DNA of 64,000 bases from Rotaria macrura (GCA_900239685.1 OENT01000030.1:186806-250805); one strand, 5' to 3'. Numbered from the stretch's first letter, positions 25,701 through 37,615 are shown. The notes: generated from the letters alone by a model not told the origin. Program-made: numbers and translations.

Positions 25701-26994
25701 TTAAAGACGAAAGAGCATCTTCATCAATTTTGTTCACTAGACAAATAACGGTAAACATAAATGCATACGAAACAATGGGGAAACACTACAGCTAGAAGAA
25801 GAAGCAATGATAGCAGCAAACGTTTGTGCATTTCAGGTAAAGGGAGTATAGGATAGGCATGCATTTAAATAAAATTAGATATAAACGAGACGAAATGAGT
25901 TTTTAAAAAAATGAAAATTATGATTAGGCACCGTTGTTAAAAAGTTTTCCAATTTAGCCGCTAGAATTTCTTCTTTCTGCCAAGTATCATTTGTCAGCAT
26001 GGTTCCTAGAAAATGTTTTATCAATGATTTTTTTGCATTTTTAAAGTTTCTCAAGGATCATGTAGCTTCTTCTTCTATATGTAGTATTAATTAAAAATAT
26101 TCCAATGCTTACCTCGTGGTACAGATTCATTATCATCGTTAACTGAAGCTGAATCAGGTGATGAGACAGCACCGTCGTCTTGTTCAGAACTTGAATCTTC
26201 TTTAGATTCTTTTTGCTGTTGTCGTCTAATATGTGTCGTTGGAAGTATTCGTTTACGTTGGTGTATCGTAGTTGGATTCAATTTAATATTAGCACCATTT
26301 TTATTTATTTTAATATATTCATCATCTTTTTCATTCGTATCAAACGGTTGTGATAATATATAATCAGAAACATATTGTTTTGATATATTTTTCGTATTTT
26401 CATCATTCACATTATTCGGATTGATCGATGTCGTTGTTAATTGTGATACTGAACTTGTTGTTGGAATTAGTTTCCGTGAAGAAAAATATTTTTCTTGTTT
26501 TTGACGACATATATTACAAAGCCAAAATGTCTGTAAGAAAGTAGAGAACAAATAAGATATTCAATTTTAAGTATGATGACCAACCTTGTTATATTGATGT
26601 CCTTTTAGTCGTACACCACATCGTACACAGAAACGTTTTTTACATATTGAACATTGACGTGCTGATTGTTCATCAACAAATTTCGTTTTTTTACATACTT
26701 CACAACAAACACCTGATTCATTTGATAAACTTCCATGAGCATGTGTTTTTGTCTGTTGTGAATATCGACGACCAGCCATAGCAACTGGAGCTGAATAATC
26801 ATCCATACGTGATCTTAGAAAAATAAATAAATAACATTTCAAATATTAAAAAAAACCGTATCAATATTTGAATTTTTCTATTACTGTATAGCCACAGCAT
26901 CTCGTTGTTCTTCAGCTTTTTGTCGATTAATAACAGCTTCAATTATTTTTCTTTCATCTTCTGTTAAATGGCTTAAATCAGGTGCTATATCCAT
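16748..26994 (-). CDS. RIMS: RIM: Rab3-interacting active-zone scaffold (Zn finger, PDZ, C2A, C2B)
   Basis: Exons: 26885-26994, 26585-26813, 26113-26530, ~25932-26005, 25534-25736, 25242-25383, 25042-25161, 24853-24979, 24583-24647, 23341-23387, 23139-23263, 21716-21872, 21489-21630, 21358-21427, 21201-21274, 20558-21100, 19632-19758, 19172-19566, 18923-19109, 17254-17468, 17047-17186, 16748-16990; about 1,317 residues. RIM tethers Rab3 vesicles, Munc13 and calcium channels at presynaptic release sites. The Rab-binding helix (PDLSHLTEDERKIIEAVI) precedes a FYVE-like zinc finger split over exons 2-3 (CCEVCKKTKF, CSICKKRFCVRCG, WLCNICRQKQ). The PDZ is exons 6-8 (about 375-470), C2A exons 10-13 (about 500-650) and C2B exons 20-22 (about 1119-1300, WGDYGKLDRKVFMG). 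Both C2 domains lack the calcium-binding Asp set, as is usual for RIM. Phases agree at every junction except 4/5, where a microexon is probably missed. AG|GTACGT just before the stop is a strong donor, so an alternative C-terminus is possible. Confidence 0.95.
23463..24119 (-). CDS. Ser-rich 218-residue ORF nested in RIM intron 9
   Basis: A single open frame on the same strand as RIM, wholly inside the 1.2 kb intron 23388-24582. That intron is far longer than the usual 50-80 bp. The protein is Ser/Asn/Thr-rich and probably disordered, with a basic amphipathic patch (LLVRLSKRFSNLSKP), Ser-Pro sites (SPTSSPFERQ) and a Cys cluster near the C-terminus (LFSCCLHCF). It is too long and too protein-like to be a chance ORF. 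It could be a nested intronless gene, or an alternative RIM terminal exon, although its own Met and stop and the lack of homology to RIM favour the first. Function unknown. Confidence 0.5.
   Translation of the reverse strand: MTLTKQPSTRMVVFENIVFKNDNGCDNHDGVRSSESSIKKQQIQRPNLLVRLSKRFSNLSKPTRPIENFPSISLSQTPAFVSPTSSPFERQNSSESDLSLSKLDITDDYSVIERNHSLPTSNDLDTNNRNLSFQNFYSRFSLKHVTTKISSSSTNAIVQNASSSTIDSNTRLTRHFPTSNRKSIFEHNLFSCCLHCFSTRNESSTDMTIPHHRSFLSR
24354..24376. repeat. (TTC)n microsatellite in RIM intron 9
   Basis: About eight TTC units upstream of the nested ORF. Seen directly. Confidence 0.85.
24690..24716. repeat. (AAT)n microsatellite in RIM intron 8
   Basis: About nine AAT units between RIM exons 8 and 9. 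Seen directly. Confidence 0.9.
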
Positions 26995-27664
26995 TGGAAT
27001 AAATATTTTCTAATTAACAATAGTAGACATCTGTCGTTTTAAGGAGCCTATGACAGAAAAACAAACAGTAGATTATATTAGTTGAAATCGAATAAAACAT
27101 ATATGATTGTTCATGTTTTACCGTAGCCCCGTTGGATCGTGAGGGCGATCGTGTTCGATGCCAGTGTGACAATGATTTTGTTGTGTTGTTTATTTCTTCG
27201 TTAAATTAGCTCCTGTTCTCCAATTTAGGACACCATATGATCTAAAAATACAGGCAAAGTCAACAAACAACTTGGTAGAATATTAGTTGAATCTCCGAAG
27301 ATCTGCAATCAGTATGTATTTGACATGGGAAGTACAAAGGCTTCGCTAGCCATGCTCAGCGCTTCGCTTCCTGTTCTTGTCTTTGCCTTTGCGTTCGCCC
27401 GCTCGTTTGTTGCATACTATCCTTATTTGATTGGTTCAAAGAAGCTGATCTGGTACCATGATTCAGATTTTTAATCCTCCATTCGTTATTTACTTATGCA
27501 ATTGTTCATAAAATAGCACGTATTGAATACGATTATTAATGTAAAATTAATCGTGACTCCAAGAAGAATATTAATTATATTTCAATTCATTGTTTCTATG
27601 ACAACTAAGAGTTTAATGGTATGACAAGTATTTTCTATTTTCGCTTACTTTTAACGATCAAAAC
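26995..27664. promoter_or_regulatory. Divergent promoter region between RIM and an unrecognised gene
   Basis: 670 bp separates the two start codons, which point away from each other. A less A+T-rich patch (27330-27415) lies centrally. An X-box-like site sits at 27592-27605 on the side of the + strand gene. RIM 5' UTR exons may also lie here but are not identifiable. Confidence 0.5.
27592..27605 (+). promoter_or_regulatory. X-box-like RFX site
   Basis: GTTTCTATGACAAC fits the X-box consensus RYYNYYWWRRNRAC at every position, with imperfect dyad symmetry. It lies 60 bp before the start codon at 27665. RFX factors act through this element on ciliary genes and sites typically lie within about 250 bp of the ATG. 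Such a degenerate motif also occurs by chance. Confidence 0.4.
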
Positions 27665-28992
27665 ATGTCGGTTCGATTGGATAGAGCTCAAAATGAAAGA
27701 AGAAGTGTATCGGCTTTAGATGTTGATCCTTATTGTGCAGCAGCCGGACGAAAACATTTCGATGAGGAGTTAGAAGCAATTCGTGCTCGCTCACGTTCCA
27801 TTTGGTCAAGACCGGATACATCATTAACAACTCATGGTTTCTATTATACTGATCCGGAACAAAATGAACGTACTCAACTCAAACCAACATCAGCTGGACG
27901 ACGTAATAATCCTCATCCGAAATTGTAAACAATGTTCATTTTGAATCGTTTTTTTATTTTATTTCGTTATTATTATTTATTTATACATTATGATGTTTTT
28001 AGAGTTTTTATGCGAACAGGAATGAGAGAAATTCCAAATGCTTATGGTGCTCCGTCGGCTCGATTATTGTCACGTGACCGTAATTTTACTGAATAAAAAT
28101 GAGCCTATAACCTAAGCACGACATTCTATGAATTGTTTTTTATATTTGTTTTTTGAAGGAAAACCTCGTCAATTATCGTCGATGCCTAGTTATTCGGAGG
28201 ACCTTCAAGATTTAACACCTTTTGAACAGCAAGGTGTTAATGCTTTTTTAAAAGTGGCTAATGAAGATTCTAAAATGAACGTTGTTCAAGCAGTGAAAAA
28301 TTATCGTACAATGATGTCAAATGAATATGAATGCCCACCTATTGGTGTAAGAAAAAAAAACAGAAATTCAAGGTTTTTTTTATCGTAAATTTATTTTGTC
28401 CTTGATAGGCTTCTTCAATTTGCCGACAAGATGGAAGCCGAACTGAATTCTATCCATGTATGGATCGATATCGCCAAGCCATAAAAGACGATAAAGGTAT
28501 CGAATGAATGGCTGATGTAATTTTAGTTTTTTTTGTTTTGCAAATACAAAATCACTTAGACGATATTTTCACGCACAAAAATATTATATAATGAAGTCAA
28601 TCAGATAATATGTCTCTCGAGATTTCCTCATTCTTTTCTCAGTACGGAAATAAATACTTCCGATTTCTTTTTTAATCTTATAACATCGAATTGATGTATA
28701 TAATGTTCTCTTTCGTTTATTCTGCATAGAAATCAATGCTATCAATAAAGTTCTTGAAAATCCTGAAACTGAAATAAAAATAACAAATCATGAACCATCA
28801 GTCGAACAACAAGCACCTCTTACACGTAACAGTCGTTATCGAAAACAAGCTAAAACTCATTTTCAACGTCGTAGTCATAGTCATGCTCAATGCCCATGGC
28901 CATTAGCACGTCGACCATATCGTGGTGATTATTCTATTCATGGTGATTGGCATCCACGTTTACCACATCATCGTTTAACATGTCTTTGCTAG
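27665..28992 (+). CDS. Unrecognised 291-residue protein, possibly ciliary
   Basis: Exons: 27665-27924, 28003-28079, 28159-28346, 28409-28496 and 28730-28992; phases agree throughout. The protein is soluble, with no signal peptide or membrane segment. It is rich in Arg, Tyr and Pro, with short turn-like motifs (SRPDTSLTTHGFYYTDPEQN, REIPNAYGAPSARLLSRD, RTEFYPCMDRYRQAI) and a basic C-terminus. That composition recalls axonemal microtubule-associated or inner proteins. Together with the X-box-like site upstream, this suggests a ciliary or flagellar role, but this is inference: I do not recognise the family. It is divergent from RIM. Its last 59 bases overlap antisense coding sequence of the YDJC gene. 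Confidence 0.8.
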
Positions 28993-29881
28993 TAAGATCT
29001 CTCTGATGAATATCATTCAACATACATAGATGAATATTGTATTTTTCGATTAAATTTTTCAATTCTATACTCGATAAAATATTAAACTCATATTGACGTT
29101 CGATTGATTGAGAAAATTCATCGGTTTCTCCTGTTCCACAGCCACCTCTAAATCGATCACTTGGATAACCCGGATGACACATAAATTCAATAAAAATATT
29201 TTCATTTGAATTTTTTTCAAAAAGTTTCAAACATTTTTCTATATTATTCAATGTAAAATTTCTTCCCATTATTGCCATACCAATAAAATATGTCGAATAT
29301 CTAAGTGAATATATATTAAATACGTTCATCGCTAATTTTGTTTCATGAATAATATTCTTATAAAATAAATTATCATGATCATATGAAATTATCATTTGAT
29401 CATAAGGTGCACGAATATATTTTATTTCATATTGTTGAGCTAGTCGTGCAATAATTTCAACAATCATTGGATGTACATGAATATGTTGATGTCCATCGAT
29501 ATGTTTCGGTACTTGACCATTTGTTAATTCTTTATATTTATTTAATTGATTTATTATTTCACATTCAATATGTTTCTTTTCAATACGACCTTCATCTAAT
29601 TCATAGCGTAAACCATACTTTCCATGCAATAAACCATCAGAATTAATTAATGATTTAATTTGTAATAAATCATTGGTTATAGGACGACCTTCAGTTAAAT
29701 TTATATGAATACCCATGGGAAGATTATATTGTTTTGCATAGAAACATGCTTGATACGCATTATCACCATTAACAAGAAGACTTGTCGATGAAATAGATTT
29801 GCTTTTATATAAATCGATAATAGCTTTATCACGTTTTGGACAATAACCAAAATCGTCTGCATTAATAATCATATATTTCAT
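28934..29881 (-). CDS. YDJC: YDJC/ChbG-family carbohydrate deacetylase
   Basis: A single-exon gene. I place the start at the Met at 29881 (MKYMIINADDFGYCPKRD), because the family begins almost directly with the NADDFG strand. An in-frame Met at 29956 would add 25 residues without family character. The fold is a TIM-barrel-like polysaccharide deacetylase. The expected metal and catalytic motifs are present: NADDFGY (residues 7-13), GIHINLTEGRP, HIDGHQHIHVHP and CHPGYP, plus the GGCGTGE loop. Family members remove acetyl groups from N-acetylated sugars such as chitooligosaccharides, with a divalent metal held by Asp and two His. GYCPKRD and HPGYPS are features shared with animal YDJC proteins, so vertical descent is more likely than recent transfer. 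The C-terminal ~20 residues overlap the convergent gene. Confidence 0.9.
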   Translation of the reverse strand: MKYMIINADDFGYCPKRDKAIIDLYKSKSISSTSLLVNGDNAYQACFYAKQYNLPMGIHINLTEGRPITNDLLQIKSLINSDGLLHGKYGLRYELDEGRIEKKHIECEIINQLNKYKELTNGQVPKHIDGHQHIHVHPMIVEIIARLAQQYEIKYIRAPYDQMIISYDHDNLFYKNIIHETKLAMNVFNIYSLRYSTYFIGMAIMGRNFTLNNIEKCLKLFEKNSNENIFIEFMCHPGYPSDRFRGGCGTGETDEFSQSIERQYEFNILSSIELKNLIEKYNIHLCMLNDIHQRDLTSKDMLNDDVVNVDANHHE

Positions 29882-29956
29882 ACTGACATGAAGATGATAG
29901 AATAGACGAGCGTAAACAGCTGGTGCAAACGTATGACAAATAGAAATAAAAGACAA

Positions 29957-31339
29957 AATCTAATAATTTCAATTCGATCAATAATATACATATGTGAATA
30001 TTAGAATTTTCGTTCTATCGTTAAGTCATAGAAAACGAAATTCATATTCAATTGTACATTGCATTACTCAAAAATTACAATATTCATGTTGTGTACGATC
30101 AGTTATGAAAGTGTCTCTTTGATTTACAATCCTTTGATTATTGTTTTATTATACTATTGAGTGGGTTGGTTCGATAGATCGATTGTTCGATGAAACCGTG
30201 TGATATAACAATGGTTCAAGAGTTTTGTAATAAAAGATTATAAATAATTAATGTATAAAAATAGCGCTAATACACGTAATTATATTGATTTATATATTTT
30301 ACTAATAAATCAATGTATAATGAATAAGAAAATCATTCGACTGGATCTTTATTTTCACTGCTTGAAAGAATCGGAATAGTAAATGATTGATTCAACTTGT
30401 TTATCTAATGAAATGCTAGATGTCGATACTGCGTACTTCTCAACATGTTATTACTGTTTCATAAAAATCAATTTTTTTTCCGAATTGACATTTATATATA
30501 TATATAAACAAACATGAATAACTCGAGATGATTTCATAATCAACATTTATACATTGATGAACAACACACATCAGGACTGTTCTCTATTTAAAAAGAAATA
30601 ACATCTCGATACTTCTTGTGCTTTCATAAATAGTGTTAAACACAGTTTAACAAAATGATTCTGATCAGTCATTCAATGATTGTAATTCTTCGATGAATAC
30701 TTTCATTGACTGCTTGTTTTTATATAACAGTAAAACATAGCTGTATGTCAACAAGTAGTAACGTGTTCCAGTTGGTGTGTGATCATGAACATATGGCAGC
30801 AAAACCCCAGTTCATCGGACGTGCACTTGCCAACAGCACTTGAAATTAATTAAAACAAGAGAGATAAATAAATATATATATATATATTGCAGAAGAAAAT
30901 TCGTCATTAGAAGTTGATTGAGTACTTTTCTCAAAATTAAATTTTATTCGTAAAAAAGACTCGTTCTTTTCCATTCTTTCAACATGGTCTCATTAATTTA
31001 GTAGTTGCAACAATGTTTCTTTGAGTTGAGCAATAGAAAATATTTTTTCGATAGTCTGATAGAATTCATGACTCAGAATCCCTCCAGTGAAACAATTGGT
31101 TTGTAGACGGTTGCCGCAACTTTGACTGTTTTGGTAAGACAATAAACAATACAAAATACTCATCCTGAATATGTTTAATACCTGTGAGGAAATTTCATTT
31201 CAATCGAAAGTCAACAATTTCAGAAGAGTCACATTATAGAGAGTTGCGTTTAGAATAATGCTTTTCTCATTCTTTGAGATCTATCAGTAATAAAAATTAA
31301 ATTTTGTTTTCATCAGTTACTTTCCTAATGTTCGACAAG
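29957..31339. other. A+T-rich spacer upstream of YDJC
   Basis: No supported exon. Presumably includes the YDJC promoter. A TA run lies near 30872-30888. Confidence 0.45.
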
Positions 31340-32640
31340 GCCATTGTGAACGAGAAAAGACGAGTACATCAGTATTATTCAAATTAGCTTTCATGTAAGG
31401 GAAGCTAACGATCAGTTCGAGAGTTTTCAGAATGTTTCGTTCAATTAAGTGTGTGTCACCTAAGATCTATGGTGCACCAGATAGAGCTTGATTAGTTCTA
31501 TCTATTGATATGTAATGTATTACAAACAAAAGTATCGTACTATTGCTAGGATCACTAAAACTTTTTAATAAATTCATTGTTTTTTTTGAGAACTAGTAGC
31601 ACGATTTGTGATAGATAAAATTTGTCAAGTTCTTCTGATCAAATTAATGGAGAATACTTTACCTGAGTATGTGATTTGCCGTATGCGTCACTTTTCACAT
31701 TTAGATTGTGGAACATATGACAATGAGTGCAATCGGAAAGTCTATGTATACTTTGGCTTCATATTAATTTGGGTTTTTAGGTGCAAAAATTATGATCACA
31801 AAGGCTCGATGCATTTCGTTATTATTTTTCATTGGGTGGCCTCTTTGCAATTTTTCGAATGCTCAATTGGAGGCTACTACGGTTGTTAAATAATTATATA
31901 CTTCATTGAATAAATGGATGTCATGCATTCGTGTATACTGTGAAGAGAAAATAACTTGGATTTCTTGTTTAGTTGTGTGTATTTCTAGAATATCAGAGAC
32001 AAAAAGAAAATTTTTTTGAACATCTTAGAAAACATAAGAATGAAAGCACTTTTGTGGCACAAAAAGAGTCACATTGAAAAAGACGTTTTCCATCATTGAC
32101 GCAATTAATACAGTGTAATGCTGCTATCATTTACAATCAACTACTCTCACCTGCTGAGTTTCAGTGATCCTAGTAATAGAACGGTACTATTATTTATTAT
32201 AGTTTATGTATCAGTCGATAGAGCTCGTTAAACTGAACCGATTACAATAAGTTTTGCATAAGGACATAATTCGTAGAACGAAACTGTATACGAAATATCA
32301 CATGGAATCCTTATTCTACCGGTTCTACAAGTCTAAAAGTCTCATGGATTTGGCGAGTGGCGATGTTGTATATACCATGAAATAGAGCTTTTCAAGTTGC
32401 ATCCTATCATTTTAAGTTCGGATGTGGCTCAATGATGTATCGAATAATCTAAATAGTAGCATTCGATAGACCTCTCTGAGTTTTATATGGCACACCATAC
32501 ACCGTAGGTGACACACTCGATTGAACGAATATTTCTGAGAAAAAATCGAATCGATTTCTGACTTCCTTTACACGGTGCTCTCGTATATTGAATGATGTGT
32601 CAGTGATTCATTTATTTTTTCTTCAATAAAACTTGAGTTT
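31340..32640. repeat. Large imperfect inverted repeat (foldback-like element)
   Basis: The arm at about 31340-31575 is matched in reverse complement by 32150-32215 plus 32465-32630. Examples are GCTAGGATCACTAAAAC (31546 region) against the complement of GTTTCAGTGATCCTAGT (32160 region), and GTGTGTCACCTA present in both arms (31450 and 32500 regions, opposite strands). The right arm carries about 250 bp of extra sequence. The loop is about 570 bp and contains an ORF (31608-31889) with no transposase character. Arms are diverged, so this looks like an old non-autonomous foldback or MITE-type element. Boundaries are approximate. Confidence 0.6.
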
Positions 32641-32850
32641 CACTTTGCAAAAAATTTGTCTTTCAAAATTCTTGTTAGTCTTGTAGCAATCACTCACTTA
32701 TCGAATTCTGACGAGTTTTTACAATTGTGTTTTGATTCATAGCAACGATGGCAAGAAAAAACGATAGTTAAATTCCATAGTAATGATCTAATGAATTATA
32801 TTCTAAATTCGATTGTTAGTCACAAGCGTGTGCAACAAGTGATCACACAT

Positions 32851-33413
32851 CTATCTATTTGCTGCTAGGGGCGGTCCCATTTTCTTTCATCTATCTTAAT
32901 GAATCATCCCAATAATATAGAAGCTGTTCATTCATTCGTTCCCTAGTCCCCCCGCCCCCATTTTGATCGTTTTTCTCTTTATTTTCTATACAGTTGATTG
33001 TTGGTACTAACGTAAGATACAAGTTGTGATTATGCTGATTTTTCATTAGCATGAAGTATCACGAGTAGTAACATGTGTGGATACTAATATCGATAGAATG
33101 ATTTTTAGTCATAATAATAATTTGTGTAGTCAATTTTGAAAAAAAAATGACTTTTTATCAATAAAATATATTCAAACGAACGTTTCTCCATAAAATACGA
33201 TTGTTTTCTCCAATCTCAATGAAAAATCAGCACACACAAAACTTCTATCTTCTGTTAGTAGCAAGATTCGACTGTATAGAAAATAAAGAGAAAAACGATC
33301 AAAAGGATGCAGAAATAGAGAACGAAATGAATGAATAACTTCTACATTATTGAGATGATTCGGAAAGATAGATGAAAGAAAACAGGACTGCCCCGAGCAA
33401 AAAAAATAGATAA
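32851..33413. repeat. Second inverted repeat, arms about 195 bp
   Basis: The left arm 32851-33047 and right arm 33218-33413 are reverse complements with roughly four in five bases matching by eye. Shared blocks include TTTTCTTTCATCTATCTT, GATCGTTTTTCTCTTTATTT, TTTCTATACAGT and GCTGATTTTTCATT. The loop is about 170 bp. There is no coding capacity. It is typical of a foldback/MITE element and could form a long hairpin RNA if transcribed. Confidence 0.75.
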
Positions 33414-36400
33414 GTATTTAGACACCACTTTTTACAGATGCTCGTGGGCAACAACCGAATTCAAAAATGGGTCATCGTTAATTACATTAGAATTTTGGAA
33501 AATCAAGAAATGATTGTATCGATCATTTATGATTTAATTTGGTTTTTATAAATAACTTTGAAAATCATAAAATATGATGAATGAACAGAAAATTGAATTA
33601 AAACGATGAATGCCGAAATTCAAACGTGCTGTTGTGTGATTGATTTTTACTTTCCTTCTTTTTCCAAATAGGATTACAAGAACGACATAGCTAACTATAT
33701 ATATAAGCATTGAATCTCAGAGTTATAAAGTGCAATCTAAGATTACCTTCATGAACTAGTGCAAAGTCCAATTGGAAAAAGAATTTTCATTGAAATATTT
33801 TTCTACTAGTTCCTAGATAAATAATTGATCTACTTGTTGGTGAACTGTATTCTTTTAGTGGCATTTCAGTTAATAGAATCATTGATAATAAAATTTGTGT
33901 GAGATTCTGAAAGTGCTGAATAAGTTTCAACAGAAGATAAACAGTGTATGTTGTTTGAGTACAAACTTATTATCTTTTATTTGCAATTGTTATACGTAGT
34001 TTTAATACAATGCAGGATCACTTATTCGAATCCTATGCGTATTTACGGATCAGTAAAGACTTCAGTGTAGATTATTATCGCACTTCGACATTGTGCTAAG
34101 TCCTACGTAGACTTGATACTAAAAATAGAAATATATAAATTTACTCTTAGCTCCTGTGTTCTTTCTCATGATCAGTGAAGTGTTAACAAATATCGATTAT
34201 ACACCACGTCAGCGATTTATTGGAGGACATTCATCAAGAAAAATACGTATTGATATATAATTTCATCAAGTCAGTAACGGTAAAAATAGCACCGATTAAC
34301 GAAAATAAATTGGCCAACTAAGATCAAACTAGCCTGATTGCATAGTGTCGTTAATTTGTCTTCCTATGTCTTGTTTGCAGTTCTAATATGTTCTTTCTGA
34401 TTTTTTCCTATTGATATAAGTTTTTCGTTCTCAAATAATGATACGTGAAACGAGTAAAACTTATTTTACCATTGATCAATATTCAATTTTTTTATTTATT
34501 TCTTCCAATTTTACTATTAATATTCATCATTGAACGTATTTGAATAAAGACATGTTTTCTTAGTCAATTCTAATTAGAGATCAATTGGACTAATTTTAAG
34601 AATCGATATTTCTTTCTCATATGGATGTAGAAATTTTGTATCTAGTCCTCTTACGTATTCATTTAAAAATTCGTGCACCCTAAATAAAAACTTGATGACC
34701 TCTGACGTATAATATCATATCAGTATGAATATCAGTTGAATGCATTATGTCATATTCAATCTTCTCCTTTCGATAGTGATTTCTAGTCCAAGCGAATAAT
34801 GAATTGTGCACAGTTTTTATTTAGAAAAAAAAATTACCAAGCTATGAATATTGTAACTATGATTTTGAAGCTTTAAAAAAGAGGAAAGGTAATTCAACGA
34901 GTTAGTATGAATTATAATTTTTTCTAAAAGAAAAACTATGTTTAGAGTTGAAGAAAATGATTAAATATGAAACTTACATATTTTCTTCGTAGAAAATAAG
35001 ATTTTTTCGAAAGCAGATGTCACATATTGTGATTGCATTATGTAAAAATATATACTAAATAATGTTAGATCAGTAAGAATTGTGATACAATTGAATGGAA
35101 TGTTTGTTTTTCAACAAACAAAAGATTATTGTATATTTTTCTATCATCTAATATGAACTCGATGTCGATGTTTTTTATTTCTATCAAAATGAAAAAGAAG
35201 AAGGATTTTTCTATTTCAAGTCTTAATAAATATTTCTACTATGATAAGTAATGTACTCACTAGAACAATTTTCATTTATCAATCTATTGCGAACAAAAGA
35301 TTCCTCTAGTAAAAGAAGTACCAGTGTAAGTATTTCTTATTTTTTATGCATTATTTTGAATGGTTTCGAAATCCGATTTATATGATGTTCACATGTTATG
35401 TACATGATCTTATTGAATCATGTTATTTTCAAGGATTGATTGAAGAAAATTTTTCATGCGATCGATTCTAAAATACATGCTATAGATTAATTGAATTAGG
35501 TTCAGTTAAAATGAACATCTTACAACTTTTTGCACGTTTTCAATTGAAATGCAATCTTCTAGAAATGTGATCTTTAATAGCTTTCAAAATATTGCCTCAA
35601 TATTAAATTGCATAACAAGAATAGCTTTCAATACAACATTGAAAGATTTTGCTTGTCAACGATATCGATTATCTTGCCTATTTATTAAACTAAAAGTAGT
35701 ACTTCAATGTTTAATATTGTATTTTTCAGTGAGAACTCTGATGATGCAATTAATAATTGAATACTTCTTCTCTATTTGAATTTCATTGTCATGACGAACT
35801 TGAAACAAATTTTAAATGTATTGAATCGATTGATCAATTCTTTGGTTTTTATTGTTCTCACTAAACATTAAAAGCAAACATTATCATCATCATCATCATC
35901 ATATGTTTTCTTCTTTCGTAATACTATCGAAATGATAATCGTTTAAATCTGCTCAGTTTTATAAGATAAGATGTGAAATCATATTGTCAATAAGAGATGA
36001 TTCATGTTATATTTTATGCTGTACGATAGATAGATATTTGAAAGGATACCGAATAGGTTAAATAGATGTGTCACGATAATATTCATTGCTCGGTCTGTTT
36101 ATTTTCAACATACCTTCGAGCAATATGAGGGGGGCGTGAAATCAGTGAGGATATACATCTATGCGTAAATGTTCAATGACTGATGACTATTCATATTGAT
36201 CGAGCTAGTCATTATTATCTGTATCTTTTTTTTTTCTTTTCGCTCTTTACCGAAAGTTCATGCTTGAATGGGTTTAATAGCGGTACACTTCTTCTTTCGA
36301 AACGAAAAAAGAGAAGAAAAAAAAAGAGAAAAAGAAAGTTCGCGACAATAGTATAAATACAAGCACATATGGATTTATTGCAACAGTAGTAAATTTTATG

Positions 36401-36625
36401 CGGACGAAAGCATTATTCAAAGAGATTTTGTGATGTTGCTTATATATTTCACATTCTCTTTCAATAGTGCCTTTGCCTAATTTAATACAACTACAAGAAA
36501 AAAAATATATATGTATAATCATACGAATAAGAATAATAGTAGTAAGGCTAGAGTAAGGGGTACAAAGACTATATCACATGGAAAGGATATTTTAAAACAA
36601 ACGAAAAATAAAAAGAAATGATCAT
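33414..36625. other. A+T-rich gene desert
   Basis: No supported gene in 3.2 kb. An (ATC)n microsatellite sits at 35884-35901. The ORF 35549-35779 has no protein-like features. Confidence 0.5.
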
Positions 36626-37615
36626 TCAATTGTCTTCATGTATCAAGTATCCACCGAATGTTGAATATCTCCAACCGTACAATGATGTTTTAAAATGATA
36701 ATCTCCATCTTCACGTGATTGGGCACGTATATATATTCGATCACCTTTATTTAAATATAGAACAACTGTTGTAGATGCTGTATTCCATATCGGTACTTTT
36801 TGATTTTTAACAGCTGTTAAAAAACCTTCGACCCATAATGGTACAACATTATCAGTATTTTTACATAAGGATACTGATGCCTAAAATATGAACGAAAAAG
36901 AAAAAAGAAAATACCTATTGAATATATATATTTGCATTTGGCTCATATTAAACAACTTACAATATGATTAGCCGGTACACAAACGGTTAAACTGAATTCA
37001 TATAATCCATTGATGGGTGCATAATAAATACCAGTATTATTATTTAAATTATTATTCTTATTAAGTATAACATCATCCCATATGATAATGGCAGCACTAT
37101 CTTGTAAGGCATAGGTTTTGTTCAATGCAACGAAAAAAGCCGATTTCAAATTTGAATAACCATCTCGACCTTGCAAAAAGAAAAATAAATTAACGGATTC
37201 TATTCTAATCTAGTTTTCATGCTTACCCGGTGGCCCTGGTAAACCTGGTGGACCACTTGGACCTTGCATGCCTTGTTTACCTGGTGGGCCAGGTGGTCCT
37301 ATAGAAGAAAATTAATTTTTATATGACAATTCTATCAGTCATCATATACCAGCAGGTCCTTGAATGTCAAGTGTAACACGACTTCGAGCATCTGAGATTA
37401 AACGAAAAAGAAAAATAGTTGAAATACTTGATGTTTTTATTCCTCTTCTTTGATTTATTTACTTGGACAATTTATATGTAATTTGCATTGATTTGTTGAC
37501 GCCTTTTTATTTGCTGTATTAGTATAGACCAGTGCTAATGAAGATGATGGATACAATTAATCAGTATAATAATAACTAGGTTTTCTTCATTTACCTGCAT
37601 CTGCTGATGGTACTG

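Noticed and set aside
31608..31889. 93-codon + strand ORF in the loop of the large inverted repeat
   Set aside because: No catalytic motif of a transposase, no known domain, hydrophobic biased composition. Most likely chance.
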